Notes: generated by a model not told the origin, from the letters alone. DNA of 64,000 bases from Sinorhizobium sp. 6-70 (GCF_030124375.1 NZ_JASKLS010000010.1:124001-188000); one strand, 5' to 3'. Counted from the first letter of the stretch, positions 21,033 to 30,560 are shown. Numbers and translations are program-made.

Positions 21033-21616
21033 CAGGTTTCGTCTCCGACCCAGGTGACGATCTCAGCGAGTTCCGGCCGCGGCCGTTCGGTCGGCGGCAC
21101 CGTGGCCGTGCCGATATGAATGAATCCGGCGACCCTTTCGCCCGGCTCGACACCCAGCAGCGGATAGGCCCGCTCGTCGAAGGCGAACCACTCGGTGAGC
21201 CAGTTGGAGGCATAACCGAGCGCATTTGCAGCCATCAGCAGGTTGAGGCAGACAGCGCCTGCCGACATCACCTGCTCCCATTCGGGGATCTTGAAGTGCG
21301 GTGCGGCCTTGCTGACTACGGCGACAACGACCGGAGCGCGCGTAAGGCGCGTCTCCTCCACCTTGATCAGGTCCTCGGGCAGATCCGGCCTGGCGGTGAG
21401 CGCCATCTTCTTCAGTTCGGAGCTGATGCGTGCCCTTTCCTCGCCACGGTAGACGATGAAGCGCCAGGGTGCGAGCTTGCCATGGTCCGGCACGCGCGAA
21501 GCGAGTCTCAGCATCTCTTCGACCTCCGCTTTGCTCGGCCCCGGTGGGCCCATCTGGAAGGCGGGAATGGATCTGCGGGAGGCGAGGTAATCGACAAGTT
21601 TTATTTCAGTTTTCAT
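21032..21616 (-). CDS. Nitroreductase family protein
   Basis: 194 residues. FMN-dependent nitroreductase fold: SRRSIPAFQMGPP (phosphate-binding Arg-Arg-Ser), VPDHGKLAPWRFIVYRGEER, SAGAVCLNLLMAANALGYASNWLTEW and C-terminal GFIHIGT. Resembles the YdjA/BluB-like short subgroup. Catalyses NAD(P)H-dependent reduction of an unknown acceptor. First gene of a two-gene unit with the flavin reductase. Confidence 0.9.
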   Translation of the reverse strand: MKTEIKLVDYLASRRSIPAFQMGPPGPSKAEVEEMLRLASRVPDHGKLAPWRFIVYRGEERARISSELKKMALTARPDLPEDLIKVEETRLTRAPVVVAVVSKAAPHFKIPEWEQVMSAGAVCLNLLMAANALGYASNWLTEWFAFDERAYPLLGVEPGERVAGFIHIGTATVPPTERPRPELAEIVTWVGDET

Positions 21617-21716
21617 ATTGCCTGAATTCCACTAATTTGCCGCCGGACCGACAGCCACGAAAATGCCATACCGGCGTCTCAAGTGGAGTCACCCAGTCAG
21701 GAAGTCAACTGTTCTC

Positions 21717-22718
21717 ATGCGCGTCCGTCATCGTATTTTTCCGAGTACCGTTTTGGCGATCATGCTCGTCAGTGCTGGTGCCGGACATGCGCTTGCAGAA
21801 GATCCGACCGACGCCTTCAAGAGCTTCCCGTCGATTACCGGCACACGCAAAATGCCGAAGCTCACGAGTTTCAACCCGCTGATTTCCGATCCGACCCAAG
21901 GCGGCGAAGTCAAGGACGTGAAGCTCGAGGCATTGCTGACTGCGAAAGGTGAGCCGGTCGAATCAGGCCTGACGTGGCGGGTCTTCAGCCCGATTCCCGG
22001 GAGCGACGGTAAGCTGCCGTTGCTCGCCACCTCCGAGGGCGGCTCGACAGCCTTCAACCTCGTTCCCGGCGAATATTTCGTCAATGTCGCGTTCGGCCGA
22101 GCCGGCGCCACCCGCAAGATCCGCGTTCCCGAACAAGGCCCGCTCGACAAGCAGGTGCTGGTGCTCGACGCCGGCGGCGTCAACCTCAATGCCGTTTCCG
22201 GCAGCGACGTACGCATCCCGCCGAACGAACTCAGTTTTTCGATCTTCTCCTCCGACGTGAAAGAAGACGGGGAGCGGGCTCTGATCATCGCCGATGTGAA
22301 GCCCAACACCGTTATCCGGCTCAATGCCGGGACCTATCACGTGGTCTCCGACTACGGTTCGGTCAACGCCGTGATCCGCGCCGATATCCAGGTGGAAGCC
22401 GGTAAATTGACCGAGGCGACGATCCAGCACCGCGCCGCGAAACTGACATTGAAGCTCGTCTCGGAGGCGGGCGGCGAAGCGATCGCCGATACGGCCTGGT
22501 CGATCCTCACCTCCTCAGGCGACGTCGTCAGTGAAAGCGTCGGCGCATTTCCGACGCTCGTTCTCGCCGAAGGCAGCTATACCGCCGTGGCGCGGAACAA
22601 GGACAAGATCTATCAGCGCGATTTCGCCGTGAAGGCGGGCGTCAACACCGATGTGGAAGTGCTGCTGAACGGGAACGACGCGGCCAACACCACCGCGAAC
22701 GCGGAAGCGCAAGACTGA
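21717..22718 (+). CDS. Exported hypothetical protein, beta-sandwich repeats
   Basis: 333 residues. Signal peptide about 1-27 (TVLAIMLVSAGAGHALA). The mature protein has repeated motifs of similar shape (LTWRVFSPIPGSDGK.PLLATSEGGSTAFNLVPGEYFV; LSFSIFSSDVKEDGE..VIRLNAGTYHVVSDYG; TAWSILTSSGDVVSESVGAFPTLVLAEGSYTAVA), suggesting three tandem carboxypeptidase-regulatory-like or Ig-like modules. No enzymatic motif. Likely periplasmic or surface protein. Start chosen for the signal peptide. Confidence 0.78.
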   Translation: MRVRHRIFPSTVLAIMLVSAGAGHALAEDPTDAFKSFPSITGTRKMPKLTSFNPLISDPTQGGEVKDVKLEALLTAKGEPVESGLTWRVFSPIPGSDGKLPLLATSEGGSTAFNLVPGEYFVNVAFGRAGATRKIRVPEQGPLDKQVLVLDAGGVNLNAVSGSDVRIPPNELSFSIFSSDVKEDGERALIIADVKPNTVIRLNAGTYHVVSDYGSVNAVIRADIQVEAGKLTEATIQHRAAKLTLKLVSEAGGEAIADTAWSILTSSGDVVSESVGAFPTLVLAEGSYTAVARNKDKIYQRDFAVKAGVNTDVEVLLNGNDAANTTANAEAQD

Positions 22719-22766
22719 CGCGAACGATCGCCCTGCCGCTGCCTACGGCAATCGACTGACGTTACG

Positions 22767-23606
22767 TCACCCAGCGCGCTTGAGGAGACGGCGACGCGGC
22801 GGCGCCATCGAGAACACCGCATCGTAGATCCGGGCAAGCAGGTCCTTGCGATCACCATGGGCGCACAATTCTTCCCAGGGAAGGATACCGCCGATGCGAG
22901 CGGCAATCGTCGTACCCGACAGCCGCCGGAACTCGCGAATCAGCAATGAAAGCCTGAGTGTCAGCGATAGCTTGCTGGCGAGATGAAAGAGCCGCCCGTT
23001 CTGCCCCTCGAAGTAGATCGGAATGACGCTTGCCCGGGCAGCCTGGATAAGCCTCGCCGGAAACATCTTCCACGGCAGATCCTCGGCTTTGCCGAAAGCC
23101 CTCTTCGCCGTCGCAACGCCGCCGGCGGGGAAAACGACGATCGTAACCCCCTCCTTCAACAGCCGCACCGCCTCATGTCGCGTCGCCATGTTGAGCGCCA
23201 AGGCCTCCTTGGTCTCCTCGAACGATACAGGGAGTGAATAGGGTGCAATCTCCGGCACCTTGAGGAGTTCGTTGTGGATCAGCACCCGGAATGGGCGGCC
23301 AAGTTGTTCTGCTAGAGAAAGGACGGCAATGCCATCGCCGATGCCGAAGGGATGATTGGCGACAATGACGAGCGGCGTATCGGGCAATTGGCGCGGCGGC
23401 CATTCACCCTGGACGCGCATGCGCACGTCGATCAATTGCAGCATGCCGCCGAAGACACGATCGCTCTTGCCGACGATTTCGGCGCGCCAGCGCGCATAGA
23501 GCCTGGCGTAGCGGTTGCGACCGGACAGGCCCTCGACAGAACGAATGAACCAACGCTTCAGGCGCGGGTCATTTGCATTCGCATAAGACAATTCTTTGAA
23601 TTGCAC
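22767..23606 (-). CDS. Lysophospholipid acyltransferase family protein
   Basis: 279 residues. PlsC-like acyltransferase of the hemolysin-type subgroup: NHPFGIGDG (catalytic His and Asp), VIVFPAGGVATAKRAFGKAEDLPWK (the EGTRS-like glycerophosphate motif) and VIPIYFEGQNGRLFHLASK. Probably acylates a lyso-lipid in the inner membrane; ornithine-lipid or phospholipid substrates are both possible. Forty-three bases downstream of thrS on the same strand, so read-through is likely. Confidence 0.85.
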   Translation of the reverse strand: MQFKELSYANANDPRLKRWFIRSVEGLSGRNRYARLYARWRAEIVGKSDRVFGGMLQLIDVRMRVQGEWPPRQLPDTPLVIVANHPFGIGDGIAVLSLAEQLGRPFRVLIHNELLKVPEIAPYSLPVSFEETKEALALNMATRHEAVRLLKEGVTIVVFPAGGVATAKRAFGKAEDLPWKMFPARLIQAARASVIPIYFEGQNGRLFHLASKLSLTLRLSLLIREFRRLSGTTIAARIGGILPWEELCAHGDRKDLLARIYDAVFSMAPPRRRLLKRAG

Positions 23607-23649
23607 GGAAACCGCTCACACTTGCCCGCCTCGACATAGTCCCGGAACA

Positions 23650-25668
23650 TTACGGTTTTCTGACAGGACGAAGGTCCCGGGGCATTAGCCCCGGGGCTTT
23701 CTTTTCCGCCTTGCGCTTGAGGTCCGGGGCCATCGCGTCAGCCGAAAGCGACGTGATCGCTTCGTCGAGCGACATCGCCGTTTGCGCCTGCGAGCCGAGG
23801 CGACGGATGTTGACCGAACGCTCTTCCGCCTCGCGTTTGCCGCAGACGACGATCACCGGCACCTTCGTCACCGAGTGCTCACGGACCTTGTAGTTGATCT
23901 TCTCGTTGCGGAAGTCCGTTTCCACGGTAAGTCCCGCCTCGCGCAGAAGCGCTGCAACCTCGCGGCCGTAGTCGTCGGCTTCGGACGTGATCGTCGCGAC
24001 CACGACCTGCAACGGTGAGATCCAGAGCGGCATGTGGCCGGCGAAGTTTTCGATCAGGATGCCAAGGAAACGTTCCATCGATCCGCAAATGGCCCGGTGG
24101 ATCATCACCGGCTGGCGCTTTTCCGAATCCTTGTCGATGTAGAAGGCACCGAACCGCTCCGGCAGGTTGAAGTCGACCTGCGTCGTTCCGCACTGCCATT
24201 CACGGCCGATGGCGTCCTTCAGCGTGTATTCGAACTTCGGACCGTAGAACGCACCCTCGCCCGGCAGGATACCGGTCTTGATGCGGCCTTCGGACTGCGC
24301 CTCGATCGTCTTCAACACGTCCGTCATCACGGCCTCGGCACGATCCCAGAGCGCATCGGAACCGACGCGCTTTTCAGGCCGCGTCGACAGCTTGACGACG
24401 ACTTCCTTGAAGCCAAAATCCTCGTAGACCGACAGGATCAGGTCGTTGATACGCAGGCATTCGGCCGCCATCTGCTCATCCGTGCAGAAGACATGCGCAT
24501 CGTCCTGTGTGAAGCCGCGCACGCGCATCAGACCATGAAGCGCGCCCGACGGCTCATAGCGATGAACGTTGCCGAACTCGGCGAGCCGGACCGGCAATTC
24601 GCGGTAGGACTTCAGGCCGTGCTTGAAGATCTGGATGTGACCCGGGCAATTCATTGGCTTCAAGGCAAAGACGCGGTCATCGTCCGTTTCGTCGCCAGCA
24701 ACGGTCACCTTGAACATGTTGTCACGGTACCAGCCCCAGTGGCCCGAGGTCTCCCATAGCGACTTGTCCAGTACCTGCGGGGCATTGACTTCCTGATATG
24801 TGTTGGCAAGTCGGCGCCGCATATAGGCGACCAGCGTCTGGAATATGCGCCAGCCCTTGCCGTGCCAGAAGACGACGCCGGGGCCCTCTTCCTGGAAATG
24901 AAAGAGGTCCATTTCTCGGCCAAGGCGCCGATGGTCGCGCTTTTCGGCTTCCGCAAGCACGTGCAGATATTGATCCAGCTCTTCCTGGGTATGCCATGCG
25001 GTGCCGTAGATGCGTGTCAGCATCGGGTTGTTGCTATCGCCGCGCCAGTAGGCGCCGGCCACCTTCATCAGCTTGAAAGCCGTGCCGATCTGGCCCGTTG
25101 AAGCCATGTGCGGCCCGCGGCAGAGGTCGAACCAGTCGCCCTGGTAGTAGATCTTGAGGTCCTGGCCTTCAGGAATCGCGTCAACGAGCTCGACCTTGTA
25201 GTCCTCGCCCTTGGCGGCAAAGACCTCCTTCGCCTTCTCGCGCGACCAGATCTCCTTGGTGAAGGGTTGGTTGCGCGCGATGATCTCCTTCATCTTCTTC
25301 TCGATGACGGGCAGGTCGTCTGGCGTGAAGGGCTCGTTCTTGGCGAAGTCGTAGTAGAAGCCGTTGTCGATTACAGGACCGATGGTCACCTGCGTTCCCG
25401 GCCACAGTTCCTGCACCGCCTCGGCCATCACGTGGGCGGCGTCGTGACGAATAAGCTCGAGCGAGCGCCTGTCTTCGCGCGTGACGATCTCGATGCGACC
25501 ATCGGTCACGGCGTCCGAAAGGTCGCGCAGTTCACCATCGAGCGCGATCGCGACAGCCTTCTTGGCGAGCGACTTGGAAATCGACTCTGCCACATCGCGA
25601 CCGGTCGTGCCGGCCGCGAATTCGCGAACGGAGCCATCAGGAAATGTAAGGGAAACGGTATGCGACAT
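23650..25668 (-). CDS. thrS: Threonyl-tRNA synthetase
   Basis: 672 residues. TGS domain (1-65), second additional domain with HDAAHVMAEAV for editing, class II catalytic core (motif 2 VRGFTQDDAHVFC; motif 3 region MIHRAICGSMERFLG) and anticodon-binding domain to the end. The C-terminal ~30 residues after SADAMAPDLKRKAEKK are an extra Lys/Pro-rich tail. GGAGATCATA precedes the ATG. thrS in other bacteria is often autoregulated through its leader; I saw no recognisable leader structure. Confidence 0.97.
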   Translation of the reverse strand: MSHTVSLTFPDGSVREFAAGTTGRDVAESISKSLAKKAVAIALDGELRDLSDAVTDGRIEIVTREDRRSLELIRHDAAHVMAEAVQELWPGTQVTIGPVIDNGFYYDFAKNEPFTPDDLPVIEKKMKEIIARNQPFTKEIWSREKAKEVFAAKGEDYKVELVDAIPEGQDLKIYYQGDWFDLCRGPHMASTGQIGTAFKLMKVAGAYWRGDSNNPMLTRIYGTAWHTQEELDQYLHVLAEAEKRDHRRLGREMDLFHFQEEGPGVVFWHGKGWRIFQTLVAYMRRRLANTYQEVNAPQVLDKSLWETSGHWGWYRDNMFKVTVAGDETDDDRVFALKPMNCPGHIQIFKHGLKSYRELPVRLAEFGNVHRYEPSGALHGLMRVRGFTQDDAHVFCTDEQMAAECLRINDLILSVYEDFGFKEVVVKLSTRPEKRVGSDALWDRAEAVMTDVLKTIEAQSEGRIKTGILPGEGAFYGPKFEYTLKDAIGREWQCGTTQVDFNLPERFGAFYIDKDSEKRQPVMIHRAICGSMERFLGILIENFAGHMPLWISPLQVVVATITSEADDYGREVAALLREAGLTVETDFRNEKINYKVREHSVTKVPVIVVCGKREAEERSVNIRRLGSQAQTAMSLDEAITSLSADAMAPDLKRKAEKKAPGLMPRDLRPVRKP

Positions 25669-25795
25669 TATGATCTCCTATCCAGTCCCGCCAACGAATG
25701 CGGGTGGTATGGTTGCCGGGCTTCTGCATGAGAGCAGCCGCCGATTATTGACGCGCGCCTGATAAATGTTTTTGACGGTCGAGTAAAGGAGAGGC

Positions 25796-25893
25796 CTACA
25801 GCGCGACGCGCGTCCTACGCGCAAGGGACGCTGTAGCACTTTGAAGTGCTGCATGTGTCCTTAAATCGGCTACGATTTAAGGACACATGCAGC
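25796..25893. repeat. RIME1-like double palindrome, full copy
   Basis: First palindrome 25796-25836 (CTACAGCG...CGCTGTAG); the linker GCACTTTGAAGTGC follows; second palindrome 25848-25893 with perfect 21-base arms. Ends two bases before the DUF1697 stop on the minus strand, so the transcript of that operon would fold here. Matches the two-palindrome, ~100 bp layout of rhizobial RIME elements. Confidence 0.85.
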
Positions 25894-25895
25894 GG

Positions 25896-26432
25896 TCAAC
25901 CGGACAGCATGTCGCGCAGACCGCGTACCGTGTTCCAGTTGCGGAATGTGCCAACGCCCAACCGCCTAGTGGTCAAGACCCCGAGCAGCTTCGACTCGCT
26001 GGCCTTTCCGCCAAAATCCACCCAGAGGTCGCCGCCGACGATTTCCATACGCTCACCCCTCGAACAATGGCCGCGGAACATTTCGAGCACGTCGCGGTGA
26101 AGCGGTGAGCGCATCACCCGAACATGGACACGCGTCGGATCTGCCTCGCTTTCGGCGGGAAACGGGTTGCCGGCGACAAGCCTCCGCCAATCCTCTCCGC
26201 GCCGCACGATAATGTCGACGTGGCGACCAAACGCTGCCGCAAACGCCGATTCCAGCTCGGCCTCGATGTCGGCAAGGGGTTCGTCGGACGCGCCGAATAC
26301 GATGTTGCCTGTGGCAACGAGGGTGCGTGGCGCATGATAGCCGAGACGTTCTACCATCGCCCTCAGTTCCGACATCACGACACGCCGCTTGTCGCCAAGG
26401 ATAATGCTGTACAGCAACGCCACATAGCCCAT
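25896..26432 (-). CDS. DUF1697 domain protein
   Basis: 178 residues. Begins YVALLYSIILGDKRRV and continues LRAMVERLGYHAPRTLVATGNIVFGA, the typical DUF1697 pattern of two alpha-beta modules, with ATGNIVF as the conserved core. Function unknown. Seven bases after the DUF2267 stop, the last gene of the iscU-like/yidD/DUF2267/DUF1697 operon. Confidence 0.88.
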   Translation of the reverse strand: MGYVALLYSIILGDKRRVVMSELRAMVERLGYHAPRTLVATGNIVFGASDEPLADIEAELESAFAAAFGRHVDIIVRRGEDWRRLVAGNPFPAESEADPTRVHVRVMRSPLHRDVLEMFRGHCSRGERMEIVGGDLWVDFGGKASESKLLGVLTTRRLGVGTFRNWNTVRGLRDMLSG

Positions 26433-26439
26433 CGTCAGG

Positions 26440-26859
26440 TCACGCCCGCCAGAAATCGGTCGCACCTGCGGGCAGCCGCGCCAGCACGCGATCCAGCGTC
26501 ACCTCGTCAATGTTCCGACGCAACGCCGCCGCAACGTCAGCGATTGCGGTATCCGGAGAAAGGTTGTGATCGGGGCGGAGAGATTGCACCTCGCGCGTCA
26601 TGGCAAAGCGACCGGCGAAGGGCATCTGCGGCTCTTCCATATCCCAATCGGCGACAAAGATTGCCCGGAGCACCGGCGGCAACACATTTGCGAAAAGCAG
26701 CGCGTCTGGAACATCGAGGCGCCGGCGGAAGGTCTGCAGCACCGCCTGTACCATGGTATAGGCCTGATTGGTGGTCTGAAGACCGGCGATGTCGCGCACG
26801 TCCAGAATAAACCGGTCGAAATCGACAGAGGCATTCCGGTATTCCATCGGTATCGTCAT
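26440..26859 (-). CDS. DUF2267 domain protein
   Basis: 139 residues. Matches the DUF2267 pattern: MEYRNASVDFDRFILDVRD, NQAYTMVQAVLQTFRRRL, LPPVLRAIFVADWD and a C-terminal helical half ending PAGATDFWRA. All-helical, function unknown. ATG at MTIPME. Third in the operon, 19 bases after yidD. Confidence 0.87.
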   Translation of the reverse strand: MTIPMEYRNASVDFDRFILDVRDIAGLQTTNQAYTMVQAVLQTFRRRLDVPDALLFANVLPPVLRAIFVADWDMEEPQMPFAGRFAMTREVQSLRPDHNLSPDTAIADVAAALRRNIDEVTLDRVLARLPAGATDFWRA

Positions 26860-26878
26860 GGCGGCCGGCCTCCTTCGT

Positions 26879-27229
26879 CTACTGCCAGTAGCGCCATGGC
26901 GCATACCAGATCTGGCGCGATGTCAGCTCATCCGGCACCGGATCGAAGCCATGGGTTCCCCCAGGGCCGCATCGCGCCACGCGAAAGAGGGTCATCCAGC
27001 CCCCGGCCCAGAGGCCGTGACGGGCTATTGCCTCGAATCCATATTCCGAGCAGGTCGGCAGATGCCGGCAGGAGTTGCCGATGAAACTCGACAGCGTCAG
27101 TTGATAGGCGCGGATGAGGGCCATGCCGAAGAGCCGTCCCGGCGTCTTGCGAAACGGGCCGGACCAGTTCCGCCCCCTGGTGCGAATCGCCGGGCGGAAG
27201 GCATGATCGTGGTGAGGCTCAGCGCACAT
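26879..27229 (-). CDS. yidD: Membrane protein insertion efficiency factor YidD
   Basis: 116 residues. Contains the YidD signature from ALIRAYQLTLSSFIG through CRHLPTCSEYGFEAIARHG and GGWMTLFRVARCGPGG with its three conserved cysteines. YidD helps YidC-dependent insertion at the inner membrane. An Arg-rich leader of ~35 residues precedes the domain. In most bacteria yidD sits with rnpA-yidC; here it is four bases after an iron-sulfur scaffold gene, an arrangement seen in rhizobia. Confidence 0.95.
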   Translation of the reverse strand: MCAEPHHDHAFRPAIRTRGRNWSGPFRKTPGRLFGMALIRAYQLTLSSFIGNSCRHLPTCSEYGFEAIARHGLWAGGWMTLFRVARCGPGGTHGFDPVPDELTSRQIWYAPWRYWQ

Positions 27230-27232
27230 TGC

Positions 27233-27679
27233 TCAGACCGCGGCGGCAAGCCGCCTTGCTTCTATCTGGCCTATGGCGTCGACCACCGCATCGAAGGTGA
27301 GCATGGTCGATGCATGGCGCGCCTTGTAGTCCCTAACGGGCCTCAGGAAACGCATGTCCTCGAAGCGGCCAGACGGGCCCTCGCCGTCCGCCTTCAGCAT
27401 GGAGAGCATCTCCTCTCGGGCTGTTCGAATTTCACCGGCGTTGGCGCCGACGACATGGCGCGCCATGATCGAGGACGAAGCCTGCCCAAGGGCGCACGCC
27501 TTGACGTCATGGGCAAAGTCGGTCACGACGTCGCCCTCCATCTTCAGCCAGATCCTTACTTTCGAGCCGCACAGCTTCGAATGTGCCGCCGCTTCGGCGT
27601 CGGCATCCGCCAACATTCCGATGCGGGGGATGTTGCCAGCGAATTCCAGAATTCTGTTATTGTAAATGTCATCCATCAT
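27233..27679 (-). CDS. IscU/SufU-like iron-sulfur cluster scaffold
   Basis: 148 residues. NifU N-terminal-like domain with the conserved cysteines in KLCGSK and VKACALGQASSS; the third ligand position after GPSGRFEDMRFLRPVRDY lacks Cys, so it is a divergent scaffold. First gene of a four-gene operon. Two consecutive ATGs begin it; either may be used. Upstream it diverges from folE. Confidence 0.82.
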   Translation of the reverse strand: MMDDIYNNRILEFAGNIPRIGMLADADAEAAAHSKLCGSKVRIWLKMEGDVVTDFAHDVKACALGQASSSIMARHVVGANAGEIRTAREEMLSMLKADGEGPSGRFEDMRFLRPVRDYKARHASTMLTFDAVVDAIGQIEARRLAAAV

Positions 27680-28019
27680 TTGACGCGATCCGGCTCATTT
27701 TTCGCGGTTTTGGGTAATTGGCGCATGATTTTCTCCGGTACACAGGAAAAAAGCACCGCACTGCACATTCGGCCTCTTTCATCCATGTGGCACCATACTA
27801 TATGCTATGTCGTGTTGGGGCGACAGTTCCGCAAGGGAACATCAAGTCGCCTGTTGTTTGGGAAACCGTGCCGGACGGTCCAGTGCACTGCTAAGCCAGG
27901 ACCCGAAAGCCCCGGAGCCCGCCAACGGAACCCAAGCCTGCAGGGTTAGGCGAATGGCCAGTGGCGAGTTGTCCGAAAGATAAAACGTCAGCAATCCCGT
28001 ATTGCTTAAAGGGGCCATT
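27680..28019. other. Divergent intergenic region iscU-like / folE
   Basis: No gene seen in 340 bases. It must hold the promoters for the iscU-like operon (minus) and folE (plus). A small inverted repeat GTTCC-N5-GGAAC lies at 27826-27840; no established regulator site was recognised. Confidence 0.5.
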
Positions 28020-28637
28020 ATGGACGCCATAGTGAAGAATTTTCCTTTGCTCGACGATGCGAGCAGCCGACCGACCCAGAAGGAGGCTGAGGAAGCCGTT
28101 CGCGTGCTCCTGCGCTGGGCAGGCGACGATCCGGAACGCGAGGGTCTCAAAGACACGCCGGCGCGTGTCGTCAAAGCGTACAAGGAACTGTTCGGCGGCT
28201 ACGAGCTCGCGGCCGAGGATGTGCTCGGACGGACCTTCGAGGAGGTCGCGGGCTACGACGACATGGTGCTGGTGAAGGACATTCCGTTCTTTTCCCACTG
28301 CGAGCATCACATGGTGCCGATCATCGGCAAGGCGCATGTCGCCTATATGCCGAACGGCCGTGTACTCGGCCTTTCCAAGATCGCCCGTGTCGTCGACATC
28401 TACGCCCGCCGGCTACAGACCCAGGAGACGATGACGGCACAGATCGCCAGAGCCATCGACGAAACGCTCGCGCCGCGCGGCGTTGCCGTCATGATCGAGG
28501 CCGAGCATATGTGCATGGCGATGCGCGGCGTTCAGAAGCAGGGATCGACGACGCTGACGACGACATTTACAGGCAGCTTCCAAAGCGATCCGGCCGAACA
28601 GGCTCGTTTCATGACCATGCTGCGGGGCTTCAAGTAA
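28020..28637 (+). CDS. folE: GTP cyclohydrolase I
   Basis: 205 residues. First step of tetrahydrofolate (and queuosine) synthesis: GTP to dihydroneopterin triphosphate. Zinc ligands and catalytic residues are visible in SHCEHHMVPIIGKAHV and EAEHMCMAMRGVQK; the GLSKIARVVDIYARRLQ signature lies between. AAAGGGG precedes the ATG. Followed by a RIME half-element and hisI. Confidence 0.97.
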   Translation: MDAIVKNFPLLDDASSRPTQKEAEEAVRVLLRWAGDDPEREGLKDTPARVVKAYKELFGGYELAAEDVLGRTFEEVAGYDDMVLVKDIPFFSHCEHHMVPIIGKAHVAYMPNGRVLGLSKIARVVDIYARRLQTQETMTAQIARAIDETLAPRGVAVMIEAEHMCMAMRGVQKQGSTTLTTTFTGSFQSDPAEQARFMTMLRGFK

Positions 28638-28659
28638 GCTCTACTGCAAATTCAAAATG

Positions 28660-28703
28660 CTACAGCGTCCTTTGCGCGTCCGATAAGACGCGCGGCGCTG
28701 TAG
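28660..28703. repeat. RIME-like half element
   Basis: Single palindrome CTACAGCG...CGCTGTAG corresponding to the first palindrome of the full copies, in reverse orientation. Sits between folE and hisI, ending 17 bases before hisI. Confidence 0.75.
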
Positions 28704-28720
28704 CTACGGAGCCTTACGCG

Positions 28721-29173
28721 ATGACGTTCACCTTCGACGCTCCCTCGGAAGATAAGGCCGTACTGGAGACCGGGCCGGCCTTTACCCCCCGCTTCGACGA
28801 GAAGGGGCTGGTTACCGCCGTCGTCACCGACGCGCGCGACGGCGAGTTGCTGATGGTCGCGCATATGAACGCCGAGGCGCTGGCGCTCACCATTGAAACC
28901 GGCGTTGCGCACTACTACAGCCGTTCGCGCAAGGGGCTGTGGAAGAAAGGTGAGAGTTCGGGCAACCTGCAGACCGTGCAGGAAATACGAACCGATTGCG
29001 ATCAGGACGCCATTTGGCTGAAGGTGTCGGTGGCCGGCCACGACGCCACATGCCACACCGGCCGCCGCTCTTGCTTCTACCGCACCGTGAGCCTCGAAGA
29101 CGGCAAGGCCACAGTGACGACAACGGACAACCACCGGCATTTCGATCCGGCAACGGTCTACAGCAAAAATTAA
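28721..29173 (+). CDS. hisI: Phosphoribosyl-AMP cyclohydrolase
   Basis: 150 residues. Third step of histidine synthesis. Contains the Mg/Zn motif TDCDQDAIWLKV and zinc cysteines in CHTGRRSCFYR, plus YYSRSRKGLWKKGE. Single-domain HisI without the HisE part, as usual in alphaproteobacteria. GGAG lies ten bases before the ATG. Confidence 0.96.
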   Translation: MTFTFDAPSEDKAVLETGPAFTPRFDEKGLVTAVVTDARDGELLMVAHMNAEALALTIETGVAHYYSRSRKGLWKKGESSGNLQTVQEIRTDCDQDAIWLKVSVAGHDATCHTGRRSCFYRTVSLEDGKATVTTTDNHRHFDPATVYSKN

Positions 29174-29475
29174 GTATCTGCGTTTTCTTGGTTCAACCAC
29201 GTGCTATATTTATTTTTTGGCAACCAAACGGGCGCCTAATCATTAATCAAGAAAGCGGTTACCGTCGAAACTGCGGCGAGCGAAAAGTGTTGCAGGCTGT
29301 ATCTAATCTTTATCGCGCCCGCCAAAATTGACGACGGGAACCGTGGTATATCTCAGTTAAGGTGCCAGTCTTTCAGCAATGAATTCAAACAAGACGGCAC
29401 CATCGCCGGCTTGGCAGGGGCCTCCTACCAGACGCGCGCACTTGGTAGTCTATTCGGCGATGTTGGAGGTGCCGG
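29174..29475. other. Intergenic region upstream of the patatin gene
   Basis: About 300 bases, AT-rich in its first third (TATATTTATTTTTTGG near 29203), no gene seen. Probably the promoter of the patatin gene; no specific regulator site recognised. Confidence 0.45.
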
Positions 29476-30438
29476 ATGTTGAACTGGACATTCACGCGTA
29501 GCAACCAGATTCCCGACCTATCCGACCCGGATGGCTCTTCGCTCACAACTGCTCCTCCAGCGCCGGCTCCTCAATCCCCGAAACCGAAAATCGCCATAGC
29601 CTTGGGCGGCGGCGCGGCGCGCGGCTGGGCGCATATCGGTGTGCTGCGGGCACTCGATGAGGAAGGTATCGAGGTAGGCATGATCGCGGGCACGTCGATC
29701 GGGGCCCTTGTGGGCGGCTGCTATCTCGCCGGCAAACTGGACGAGTTGGAGGCCTTCGCCCGTTCTCTCACCGTGCGGCGCATCGCCGGCCTGCTGGATT
29801 TTGCGATCGGCGGCGGCGGTTTGTTCGGCGGCCTGCGACTGACCAAACGCATGCAGGAGCACTTGAAGGGCCTCAGCATCGAGGAACTCGATCGCCCCTT
29901 CATTGCTGTCGCCACCGAAGTTCACAGCGGCCATGAGGTCTGGATCGAGAAGGGTTCGCTTATAACCGCCATCCGCGCGTCCTATGCACTCCCCGGCATT
30001 TTCGAGCCGATCAGCGCCAATGGCCGGCTGCTTGTCGACGGTGCCTTGGTCAACCCGGTTCCGGTTTCCGTTTGTCGCGCTCACGAGCAGCAACTCGTCG
30101 TCGCGGTCAACCTCAACTACGATCTCTACGGACGCTCCGCCGTCGTCAAGCACAGCGCCGGCATGGAGGCCGTGGATGCGCCGATCAAGGACGGCAGCCC
30201 CTATTCTGCGCGTCTCGGCATGACAAGCGTCATGGTACAGGCCTTCAACATCATTCAGGATCGTATCTCGCGCGCCCGGCTCGCCGGCGATCCACCAGAT
30301 CTCGCCCTTCACCCAAAGCTCAACGACATAGGTCTTTCTGAATTTCATCGCGCCGGCGAGGCGATCGACCGTGGCTATCACGAAGCGAAGGGGAAGCTAG
30401 CGGAGATCCGACGCATGCAGGAAGTGCTGATACGCTAA
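29476..30438 (+). CDS. Patatin-like phospholipase
   Basis: 320 residues. Patatin fold of the bacterial RssA type: oxyanion hole GGGAARGWAHIGVL, nucleophile GTSIGAL, catalytic Asp in LLVDGALVNPVPVSV. The catalytic Ser-Asp dyad is intact, so lipid acyl hydrolase activity is likely. No signal peptide; a Pro-rich leader of ~35 residues precedes the domain. GGAGG lies before the ATG. Monocistronic. Confidence 0.93.
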   Translation: MLNWTFTRSNQIPDLSDPDGSSLTTAPPAPAPQSPKPKIAIALGGGAARGWAHIGVLRALDEEGIEVGMIAGTSIGALVGGCYLAGKLDELEAFARSLTVRRIAGLLDFAIGGGGLFGGLRLTKRMQEHLKGLSIEELDRPFIAVATEVHSGHEVWIEKGSLITAIRASYALPGIFEPISANGRLLVDGALVNPVPVSVCRAHEQQLVVAVNLNYDLYGRSAVVKHSAGMEAVDAPIKDGSPYSARLGMTSVMVQAFNIIQDRISRARLAGDPPDLALHPKLNDIGLSEFHRAGEAIDRGYHEAKGKLAEIRRMQEVLIR

Positions 30439-30560
30439 ACGCATAGGCACGCCGGCGGATCCTTCTATCTTGATCGCGTAGCGTCTCAAGTGATTGACGT
30501 CTGATAGTACGCGCAGCGCCGCAGTTGCGTGGAGAGGGCGGCATCGCGCCGCCCTTCCCG

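Noticed and set aside
23665..23705. GC-rich hairpin with plus-strand T-run inside the thrS 3' end
   Set aside because: It lies in coding sequence and faces away from both flanking transcripts, so it is probably a by-product of the Pro/Gly codons.
27826..27840. GTTCC-N5-GGAAC upstream of folE as an EcfG promoter
   Set aside because: GGAAC is followed by GTT at spacing 15, too short for the EcfG consensus.
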